From JAVBQJ01 sp031549115 (GTDB lineage: Bacteria > Verrucomicrobiota > Lentisphaeria > Victivallales > Victivallaceae), in NCBI GenBank assembly GCA_031549115.1, contig JAVBQJ010000116.1:1-8881 (forward strand): a stretch of DNA of 8,881 nt. The letters run 5' to 3'. The notes beneath the pieces were generated by a model. The model was not told the origin of the DNA and ran no database searches. It saw only the letters and a program-made list of their open reading frames with translations. The first letter of the stretch is position 1. Each line of letters begins with the position of its first letter. This document shows positions 1 through 5,605 of this stretch, one piece after another. A program made the position numbers and the translations under genes.

Positions 1-17
1 CCCCAAACCCCACCACC

Positions 18-184
18 CATCCCCCTCAAACCTTTTCAACGTAATTTTTTGCCTCGTTGGGCAAAAAATGAGCACTCAATTCCCGGATAGCCGCCAAGCA
101 TACATCCCAATCTTTGAAGCTCCGATTTACGAGTTGGCGTCAGCCAACTCGTAAATCGTGACACAAAAAGGTTTGAGGGGGATG
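18..184. repeat. MITE-like element with 19-bp perfect terminal inverted repeats
   Basis: Positions 18-36 (CATCCCCCTCAAACCTTTT) are the exact reverse complement of 166-184. Between them lie two further perfect inverted repeats: 44-53/60-69 (10-bp arms, 6-nt loop) and 123-138/143-158 (16-bp arms, 4-nt loop GTCA). Complementarity continues imperfectly outward between 1-17 and 185-201, so the true end may lie outside the window. No ORF fits inside, and I see no convincing target-site duplication. This is the architecture of a non-autonomous palindromic repeat (MITE or REP-like). The alternative is a single structured RNA. The inverted repeats are seen directly; the mobility is inference. Confidence 0.6.
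123..158. repeat. 16-bp perfect inverted repeat (hairpin)
   Basis: The arms CGATTTACGAGTTGGC (123-138) and its exact reverse complement (143-158) flank the 4-nt loop GTCA. Neither strand has a T-run directly after the stem, so it is not a standard Rho-independent terminator. It is the innermost hairpin of the palindromic element at 18-184. Confidence 0.75.
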
Positions 185-196
185 AGGAAGGGGGTA

Positions 197-252
197 CGGG
201 GGAGGGAGAAGGGAGCCCCTTTCCTCAAAAGGGGGCCCTTCTCCCTCCCCCG
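197..252 (-). terminator. Very stable hairpin downstream of the 278-1063 gene
   Basis: Positions 197-213 (CGGGGGAGGGAGAAGGG) pair perfectly with 236-252. After a small internal loop, 216-222 (CCCCTTT) pair with 228-234, leaving a 5-nt loop, so 24 bp are paired in all. The stem begins about 25 nt past the stop codon of the preceding minus-strand gene. It probably marks the 3' end of that transcript, either as a pause or as a barrier to exonucleases. No T-run follows on either strand, so a canonical Rho-independent terminator is not supported. It could equally be a palindromic repeat related to the neighbouring element at 18-184. Confidence 0.5.
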
Positions 253-277
253 GAGCTCATTTCACCTCCGCTCAACC

Positions 278-1063
278 TTACGCCATCGCGGCGATGCGTC
301 GGCGTGAGAGGTCGACGGCTTCGATGTCGCGGTCGCACAGGCAGCTGGCGAGCAGGATGACGGCGTCGATCAGGCCGGCATCGTGCAGTTTTTCGGCGTT
401 GTCGAACTGGGTGTCCATCTGGGCCGGGGTCAGCGGACAGCAGTTGCCGAAGTCCCACATATACAGGCCGAGCACCACCTTGCGGACATGCGCCAGAGTG
501 TGGAGATATTTGACGTTTTCGGCTTGCCGGTCGATATTCTGGCCGTACCAGGTCCAGAAGTTGATCGCGTCGATATGGCGGGCATACGGGGTCAAATCGA
601 AATCCAGCTGGTGTTCGTAATAGACCGCCCACATATCCATTTGATTCGGCTTCAGGATATCGTCGTGAATGTGCGCCAGCTGTTCCGGCGTCATCCGCGG
701 CGCGGCGCTCTTTTCCCACGGCGGCGGGAAAAAGTCGTCGAGCATCACGCCGTTGATATTCGGGTATTGTTTTTTCATTTCCAACACCTTGGCCAGATCC
801 TGCAGCGGTTCGTTCGGGCTGGCGCTGTCGCCGATGATCGACCACTTGACTGCGTCAAGATTCTTCATCTCTGCCATATAGTGCTCGAACTCCGCCGTGG
901 CCGGGCGGCCGGCCGAGCGCACCATGATGCCCTGCGAAATCCCCAGGCGGCGCGCCGCCGCCCCCGCTTCGATGGTGGAGCCGTCCAATGTTTTCCCCCA
1001 GCAGCTCCCGGTGAAGCTCCCCGCCGGGTGGCACCACAGCCAGACGTCTTTCTTCTTCAGCAT
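278..1063 (-). CDS. Hypothetical protein, possible TIM-barrel glycosidase-like fold
   Basis: This is a 261-residue protein with no recognised family. The ATG at 1063 has GAGGA nine bases upstream, and there is no signal peptide or membrane segment, so it should be cytoplasmic. Visible elements are an N-terminal strand with KDVWLWCHPAGSF, a hydrophobic strand ending in an acidic pair (GVMLDDFF, D109-D110), a further strand with aromatic residues (INFWTWY, 167-173), then VVLGLYMWDFG (196-206) and a final hydrophobic strand DAVILLAS (233-240). Alternating strands and helices, with acids and tryptophans at strand ends, suggest a TIM barrel as in many glycoside hydrolases. No catalytic pair can be assigned with confidence. 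It lies 282 bp beyond the DUF4838 gene, separated by a hairpin-rich spacer, so it may be a separate unit. A role in sugar metabolism is inferred from fold and neighbours only. Confidence 0.8.
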   Translation of the reverse strand: MLKKKDVWLWCHPAGSFTGSCWGKTLDGSTIEAGAAARRLGISQGIMVRSAGRPATAEFEHYMAEMKNLDAVKWSIIGDSASPNEPLQDLAKVLEMKKQYPNINGVMLDDFFPPPWEKSAAPRMTPEQLAHIHDDILKPNQMDMWAVYYEHQLDFDLTPYARHIDAINFWTWYGQNIDRQAENVKYLHTLAHVRKVVLGLYMWDFGNCCPLTPAQMDTQFDNAEKLHDAGLIDAVILLASCLCDRDIEAVDLSRRRIAAMA

Positions 1064-1121
1064 AGTTCCGTTTCCTCGTGTTTATTGTCCGCCGCCGGTG
1101 CGGCAACCTCGTCCGCTCTAT

Positions 1122-1164
1122 GTGGAGATAAAACCGTCGCTCACGCATCCGGTTTTATCTCCAC
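1122..1164. repeat. 15-bp perfect inverted repeat with 13-nt spacer
   Basis: GTGGAGATAAAACCG at 1122-1136 is exactly reverse-complemented at 1150-1164, with a 13-nt spacer. It lies 58 bp upstream of the ATG of the 278-1063 gene, so it would sit in that gene's leader or promoter region. It could be an operator, a leader hairpin, or the terminal repeat of the hairpin cluster. No U-run follows on either strand. Confidence 0.7.
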
Positions 1165-1301
1165 CATCGCTTCCTCGGGCGGCTTCCGCTCGCCTCCCGG
1201 CTCGCTTGCTTTACTTTCGCCCCTTTCGAGGCGCTGCGCGCCTGGGGCGACCAGCGCTGTTCGCGCGCTGGACTGCGCCTCCGTATGACGGAGTGCAGAC
1301 C

Positions 1302-1340
1302 GCCGCTTCGCGGCTCTATTTTTATTTTTTTATTTTTTAA
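1302..1340 (+). terminator. Plus-strand Rho-independent terminator-like hairpin and T-tract
   Basis: GCCGC-TTC-GCGGC (1302-1314) is followed by a strongly T-rich run (1316-1339). The stem is short but entirely G+C. On the complementary strand its core reads GCGAAGC, a sequence known to form an unusually stable DNA mini-hairpin. It would stop plus-strand transcription before it runs antisense into the DUF4838 gene, whose stop codon begins at 1348. Confidence 0.5.
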
Positions 1341-1345
1341 ATATT

Positions 1346-3619
1346 TTATTTTTTCAGTAAAACCAGGCGCTCCAGGGCGGCGGCGTTGGTTTCTCCGGGG
1401 CGGCTGTGCGGGAAAGCCGGGCCGGCAAACTTGATCGACGCCCACAACTCGTACTCCGTTTCGCCGTCGCTCTCCGACGCCGGCCGGTCCAACGGGAACT
1501 GGATCGTCCAGTCGTTCAAAAAGAACACGTAAGCCCCCAGCTTCGGCACCATGTCGCCGATCTTGTACCAGTGGTACCCCGGCCCCGGAATATCGGCCGC
1601 CCCGATCGACCGCGACACCGGTACCGCGTGCTCACTGGGCACATAGACCGCGCACAACTCCGGCAACGCGTAGATTCCGGGATCGTCCGGAATATCGAAC
1701 CAGGCGGCGCTCCCGGACTCCGCTTCGTCATCCCCCCGGATTCCGCCTTTGTAGTAAACCGCCGTCTCCGCCGTGAACTCATAGGCGATGTCGCGCCCGG
1801 CGAAGTACGCCGGAGGAGCGCTGCGCAATGGAATGAGTTTGGCCGCCTGCGATTCTCCTTCGGCAATCCGGATGTAATGCGCATGCCCCTCCGGCGGAAT
1901 GATCATCCGGATGTTTTCCACCCGGCTGGCCAACGCCCGGTCCGCCATTGCCGCCATGTCCAGCGGGAAATTCTCCTCCGCTCCGCCGCGCGCAAAGTGT
2001 TCGGCGCCCAACTGCCGCGCCCGCAGCGCCGCTGTGATGTCCAAATTCATCCGCGCCCGGCGCACCCGGCGCAGCAGGACCGGATCCCCGGCGGTCTTTT
2101 CCTCCGCCCGGTCGAAGAGCGCTTCCGCCGCCGTTACCGTGTCGAGATTCAGATGGCCGGCCTGGTACGCCGGTGTGAACCAGCCGATGCCGGCGCCGGT
2201 TTCCCGGACTGAATCGAGCAGCAGTTGCCGGTATTCGCGAATTTCCGGCGCCGCGGCACCGTAGTACAGATCGGTGAACTGCCGGATCAGCGCGGCCGCG
2301 TCGGCATCCGGATTTTCCGCCAGCTTGGCTTCGAGCCAACAGGTCATGGTGTGCATATCGGCGCTCTCCGGCACTTCGTGTTCGAAAAACACGAAGCGGA
2401 CGTTGTTGGCGGCGAAAGCGCGCAGGTTTTCCCCGAGCGTCAGCTCATACGCGAACGGCAGCGGGTGCATCGCGTAATTGATGCTGTAATCCCAGATGCC
2501 GAGATTGTCGGCGATCCGCGCCCAGGCTTCCAGATTATGCAGAAATTCACGGTTCCCGGGATCGGTGAGCGGCAGCGCCAGGTTGGTTTTGGTATCGCAC
2601 AGCCGGACGATCACATTCGCTTCCGCCCGCAGCCCGGCCGGCGGCGCCTCGGTAAACAGATAGGCCAGCGTACTCACATATAACCCCGGACGGTACTCCG
2701 TCAGCTTCCGCCCCAACGCGTTGACGAATTCGAGGTACGGGGCGATCTCGCTGCCGTAGCGGGCGATTTTTTCGGCACATTCCGGACAATGGCAGGCGCC
2801 GAAGCCGTCGTTGGCGGAAAAATCGTAAATCAACGGCGGCGGCTGCCCGGCGGCCGCCGCGTTTTGTTCGCCCTCGGCAATGTACCCCTGGAGCTTCTCC
2901 CACGCCAGCCGTTCGACCTCGGGGTTGCTCAAACACAGCTGCGTCGCCGCACGCTTGCCGTCATTCCAGGCGAAGTACTCCGGGTGGCTGTCGAAGTATT
3001 CGGCGGCCGGAAAATACAGCCCGGCAGTGTGGACGAAGTACGGCGGCCCCGAAGTCACCATACCGCCGTATTCCGGGGAGATCGGCTGGTCGCCGTCGCA
3101 GTTGACCCGGTTCAATGCCGCCCAGCGCCCCCGGTCGGGAATCAGGTTGCCCCAGCAGCGGTAGATATTGCGCTGCCGGAAATACGGTTTCCCACGCAAA
3201 TCAAGCGCTTCCAGCCGGATTTCGGCAGCCGCGGGAACGTATTCCTCGAACGAGTCCCACCAATGAATACCGAGCACATCCTCGAGAAAGTGCGCCGCAG
3301 CATACAGCGCGCCGCGCCGGCCGCCGCCGACCAGGAAAACGTCGGAGCCGATGCTGCGGATCTGCCACGCCTCATCTTCGAATCGCTCCGGCTCCAGCCC
3401 GGCCTCCCGGGCGCGAGCGGTGTCGCCGACGAAAAACACCGCCGGGACGCCGTCGACATACAAATCGCCGTCGACGACTTTTTCGAGGTAATGGCGCAAT
3501 TCGCGCACCGCGGTTGCCTCCGCCGGCGTCGGAACCTCCGGAGCGACAATCTCATAGGCATGAAGAACATTGGCCGACAGGAGCAGAAAACTCCACAACA
3601 TGAATATCTTGCAATACAT
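1346..3619 (-). CDS. Exported DUF4838 domain protein, probable carbohydrate-active enzyme
   Basis: This is a 757-residue exported protein. The ATG at 3619 has GGGAG eight bases upstream. A signal peptide ends near VLHA-YE (after residue 21). Residues about 22-135 resemble the N-terminal alpha/beta domain found before glycosidase barrels (GRRGALYAAAHFLEDVLGIHWW, split around residue 110). The central part, about 145-480, fits DUF4838: HPEYFAW (212-218), LCLSNPEV, and SANDGFGACHCPECA (268-282) with C276, C278 and C281. The C-terminal 250 residues look beta-rich (YHWYKIG, IQFPLD, YELWASIKFAGP) and may bind carbohydrate. DUF4838 proteins occur in polysaccharide-degrading Bacteroidota and PVC bacteria; I know of no settled reaction. 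It is last in an operon with a LacI-type regulator and a prepilin-like gene, which supports regulated glycan use. Family assignment is good; substrate is unknown. Confidence 0.88.
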   Translation of the reverse strand: MYCKIFMLWSFLLLSANVLHAYEIVAPEVPTPAEATAVRELRHYLEKVVDGDLYVDGVPAVFFVGDTARAREAGLEPERFEDEAWQIRSIGSDVFLVGGGRRGALYAAAHFLEDVLGIHWWDSFEEYVPAAAEIRLEALDLRGKPYFRQRNIYRCWGNLIPDRGRWAALNRVNCDGDQPISPEYGGMVTSGPPYFVHTAGLYFPAAEYFDSHPEYFAWNDGKRAATQLCLSNPEVERLAWEKLQGYIAEGEQNAAAAGQPPPLIYDFSANDGFGACHCPECAEKIARYGSEIAPYLEFVNALGRKLTEYRPGLYVSTLAYLFTEAPPAGLRAEANVIVRLCDTKTNLALPLTDPGNREFLHNLEAWARIADNLGIWDYSINYAMHPLPFAYELTLGENLRAFAANNVRFVFFEHEVPESADMHTMTCWLEAKLAENPDADAAALIRQFTDLYYGAAAPEIREYRQLLLDSVRETGAGIGWFTPAYQAGHLNLDTVTAAEALFDRAEEKTAGDPVLLRRVRRARMNLDITAALRARQLGAEHFARGGAEENFPLDMAAMADRALASRVENIRMIIPPEGHAHYIRIAEGESQAAKLIPLRSAPPAYFAGRDIAYEFTAETAVYYKGGIRGDDEAESGSAAWFDIPDDPGIYALPELCAVYVPSEHAVPVSRSIGAADIPGPGYHWYKIGDMVPKLGAYVFFLNDWTIQFPLDRPASESDGETEYELWASIKFAGPAFPHSRPGETNAAALERLVLLKK

Positions 3620-3644
3620 GACACCGACTCCCGTGAATTGCAGC

Positions 3645-4352
3645 TCAATCGTCGCTCATGCCGCCGCGGTCTTCCGGCATGAAGTAACGCTCCAGGACGA
3701 TTCCCTCTTTGGGCAGCAGGCTCTCCGCGTGGCCGTCGGAAAAGGTGAAGTTGCAGCGCATCCCGCCCGCGTGCGTGGCCGGTTTGGTACGGTAGGACTT
3801 CCACAACGGCCAGGTATAACCGCCGTCGATGGAGGTCGGCAACGGATATTGGAAAAGCAGCCAGGAAACGCCCGAAATCAGCCCGGGAAAATTGTCGCTC
3901 CACAGAATCTTGTCCGCCCCGGCTTTGGCATAGGTGCGCCGGACATTGTAACCGACTCCGGGGCCGTGGTAAATCGACGAATTGCCGCCGTTGAGCGTGT
4001 AACTTACGCCCGGAACGTCTTCGTTGACCTGGGTATCGACGCCGACGGCGGACGGGCAGATCAACACCTCTTTCGCCAGGCCGCTTTTCATCAGCAGCTG
4101 CACCCAGCCGTCGTCATAGGCGGAACCGACGACAAAGGCGTCGCCGATGCCGAAATTGCCGACGATGGTATCGTCGTTGTCATTGGCGTAAATCATCCCG
4201 TACAGGCCCAGCTGTTTCATGTTGGCGACACATTTGATGCTTTGCGCCGCCGCCCGCGCCTTCGACAACGCCGGCAACAACATACTGGCAAGTATTGCGA
4301 TAATCGCAATGACAACCAGAAGCTCTATAAGTGTGAAAAATCTCGTTCGCAT
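3645..4352 (-). CDS. Prepilin-type N-terminal domain protein (pseudopilin-like, Lentisphaerota type)
   Basis: This is a 235-residue protein. The ATG at 4352 has AAAGGA six bases upstream. The N-terminus FFTLIELLVVIAIIAILA has the prepilin cleavage/methylation signature, with E10 as the +5 glutamate if F6 is +1, followed by a roughly 20-residue hydrophobic helix. The residue before the presumed cleavage site is F5, not the usual glycine. Then come KARAAAQSIKC, NMKQLGL (44-50), a CPS motif (C99), and a C-terminal H194...FSDGH motif (D206-G207) resembling the H-X9-DG signature of DUF1559-type proteins, but with 11 residues between. Such proteins are abundant in Lentisphaerota and Planctomycetota, and their role is unclear. 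It should be anchored in the inner membrane or assembled into a pseudopilus. It starts 21 bp after the regulator gene and ends 25 bp before the DUF4838 gene, so it is co-transcribed and likely works with that secreted protein. Confidence 0.93.
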   Translation of the reverse strand: MRTRFFTLIELLVVIAIIAILASMLLPALSKARAAAQSIKCVANMKQLGLYGMIYANDNDDTIVGNFGIGDAFVVGSAYDDGWVQLLMKSGLAKEVLICPSAVGVDTQVNEDVPGVSYTLNGGNSSIYHGPGVGYNVRRTYAKAGADKILWSDNFPGLISGVSWLLFQYPLPTSIDGGYTWPLWKSYRTKPATHAGGMRCNFTFSDGHAESLLPKEGIVLERYFMPEDRGGMSDD

Positions 4353-4373
4353 GATACGTCCTTTCGGTTGTTG

Positions 4374-5426
4374 TTATAGTGGAAGCGGTTTTTCCCGGGG
4401 CCCGGAAATCGAGTCGCGCAATACGACTTCCGCCTGCAGGAACAACGGCTTGGGAGGAACCGGCCAACTTCCCCGCGTCAGTTGTTCGCACAGCATCCGG
4501 CAGCCGAGCGCCGCCATTTCTTTGTACTTCATATCGATTGTGGTCAAACGCGTATAAGCGTAGTTGCCGTCCGAAACGTTGCCGGAAGCGCTCAGCGACA
4601 GGTCTTCGGGTATCCGCAGCCCGAGTTCAAAGCACCGCCGCATGAAGCCGAGCGCAAACAGATCATGCGGGCACTGGATCGCCGTGACCTCCGGGCGCTG
4701 GCGCAGCAACACGTCGGCACAGTGATAGCCGTCCAGCAGCCGGTCGCTGGATACCGGCAGATGAAACCGGAACGATGCGTCCCAGCCGGAAACGCCGTGT
4801 TTGTCCAGCACCCCCCGAATGACCGTATGGGTCGCCTCGTCCTCGTCATCCGGCAGCTCCGGCTGAATATGGACAATATGGCGATGCCCCTGCCGGATCA
4901 GCAGTTCGAAAACGGCGGTCACCGCCGCCCGGTTGTCGATGCTGACCGGCATGAGATTGGTATGCGGCTTCAGATCCCGGGGAAATCCGAGCGCCACCAC
5001 CGGACGGTTGCTGCGCAGATAACGCCGCAGCAGATCGGCGACCGGCGTATATTCGTACAGCATCATCACCGCCGCGTCGGAATATCCCAGGTTCAGGTTT
5101 TCCAGTACCCGCGTCTGCCCGTGCAAATCGGCGGGGAAGTGCTGCCACAACACCTGATAGCCGCGCGCCTCGCATTCGGTCTGCACCGTGACCACGATTT
5201 CATTGATCGAACGGATGTCCAGCGGCATCAGCGCGGCGATGATCTTCGTTTCCGGCCGCTTCAGGTTGACCGCCGACGCATTCGGCCGGTACCCCATCTG
5301 GTCTGCCAGCGCCGTCACCCGCTCCCGGGTCGCCGCGCTGACCTGCTTCGACCCCCGCAGCGCCATGCTGACCGCCGAATGGCTCAACCCGGCCTCCCGG
5401 GCAATGTCGTAGATCGTAACCGGCAT
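4374..5426 (-). CDS. LacI-family transcriptional regulator
   Basis: This is a 350-residue regulator of typical LacI length. Residues 3-50 form the DNA-binding domain: VTIYDIAREAGLSHSAVSMA, then the LRGSKQVSAATRERV segment and MGYRPNA. The recognition helix starts near S15-S20, and the hinge helix includes L55. Residues about 60-340 form the periplasmic-binding-protein-like sensor, including MPVSIDNRAAV, GHRHIVHI, QCPHDLFALGFMRRC and LTTIDMKYKEMA (the usual LTTI-D-P region, here with M in place of P). The sensor probably binds a sugar or sugar derivative; the ligand cannot be read from sequence. The ATG at 5426 has only a weak ribosome-binding site. A strong promoter and a palindromic operator lie just upstream, implying autoregulation. 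It is the first gene of an operon with a prepilin-like gene and a DUF4838 gene, its probable targets. Confidence 0.96.
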   Translation of the reverse strand: MPVTIYDIAREAGLSHSAVSMALRGSKQVSAATRERVTALADQMGYRPNASAVNLKRPETKIIAALMPLDIRSINEIVVTVQTECEARGYQVLWQHFPADLHGQTRVLENLNLGYSDAAVMMLYEYTPVADLLRRYLRSNRPVVALGFPRDLKPHTNLMPVSIDNRAAVTAVFELLIRQGHRHIVHIQPELPDDEDEATHTVIRGVLDKHGVSGWDASFRFHLPVSSDRLLDGYHCADVLLRQRPEVTAIQCPHDLFALGFMRRCFELGLRIPEDLSLSASGNVSDGNYAYTRLTTIDMKYKEMAALGCRMLCEQLTRGSWPVPPKPLFLQAEVVLRDSISGPREKPLPL

Positions 5427-5440
5427 ATTGACTTTATTCC

Positions 5441-5456
5441 ACTTTATCGGTAAAGT
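5441..5456. promoter_or_regulatory. LacI-type operator, palindrome centred on CG
   Basis: ACTTTATCGGTAAAGT has perfect 6-bp arms (ACTTTA/TAAAGT) around a centre of C5448-G5449, the typical form of LacI-family operators. It lies about 6-21 nt downstream of the predicted start point of the regulator gene, so bound repressor would block its own transcription. An extra half-site ACTTTA occurs at 5431-5436, ten bases away. I saw no full second copy in the window. Confidence 0.75.
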
Positions 5457-5468
5457 TGCTTTATTTCA

Positions 5469-5497
5469 AGTATAGTATATTTCCGCCGAAAAGTCAA
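5469..5497 (-). promoter_or_regulatory. Sigma70 promoter of the LacI operon
   Basis: On the minus strand, the -35 TTGACT (5497-5492) is separated by exactly 17 nt from the -10 TATACT (5474-5469). Both match five of six consensus bases. The start point should fall near 5462, about 36 nt before the ATG and just upstream of the palindromic operator. It is downstream of the terminator at 5521-5582, so the operon is transcribed separately from the secretin pair. Confidence 0.8.
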
Positions 5498-5520
5498 GAC
5501 CCGGAGTTGAAAGTTTTCAT

Positions 5521-5582
5521 AAAAAAAATGGAAACGGCATTTCCCGAAGCACGAACACAGTCGTGCGTTCCGGAAAATGCCG
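5521..5582 (-). terminator. Rho-independent terminator of the secretin pair
   Basis: Positions 5535-5554 and 5561-5582 form a long, slightly imperfect stem (CGGCATTT...CACGA against TCGTGCG...AAATGCCG) with the 6-nt loop ACACAG. Reading on the minus strand, the stem is followed by TTTCCA and then eight T (5528-5521). It begins 23 nt after the stop codon at 5606. This ends the secretin transcript before the LacI promoter. Confidence 0.85.
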
Positions 5583-5605
5583 GGCAGGCACCGTCTTTTC
5601 GAAAG

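Larger units (their letters stand above)
1091..1345 (+). ncRNA. Candidate structured RNA or compound palindromic repeat (seven hairpins)
   Basis: This intergenic stretch holds seven consecutive inverted repeats: 1091-1104 (5-bp arms), 1122-1164 (15 bp, perfect), 1176-1199 (4+3 bp), 1217-1250 (7-bp arms enclosing a nested 6-bp hairpin), 1251-1271 (7 bp), 1273-1298 (4+5 bp) and 1302-1314 (5 bp). On the plus strand the last hairpin runs into a T-rich tail (1315-1340), as at the 3' end of a Rho-terminated-independently RNA. On the minus strand no U-tract follows any hairpin. I found no convincing plus-strand promoter, and no known RNA family matches by eye. It may be a free RNA antisense in orientation to the operon, or an intergenic palindromic repeat present elsewhere in the genome. 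The hairpins are certain; transcription is inference. Confidence 0.45.

Noticed and set aside
44..69. T6-GCC-loop-GGC-A6 hairpin as a terminator
   Set aside because: On either strand the T-run precedes the stem and an A-run follows it, the reverse of a Rho-independent terminator.
1..277. CRISPR array or tRNA gene in the left-end repeats
   Set aside because: The repeats are inverted pairs, not regularly spaced direct repeats, and no cloverleaf or conserved tRNA bases are present.
1155..1445. Minus-strand 96-residue ORF across the hairpin cluster
   Set aside because: It overlaps the 3' end of the DUF4838 gene in another frame, and its low-complexity basic sequence reflects the palindromic DNA.
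1406..3682. Several plus-strand and alternate-frame ORFs over the DUF4838 gene
   Set aside because: The minus-strand frame has a signal peptide and family motifs. The others are arginine- and proline-rich shadows of it.
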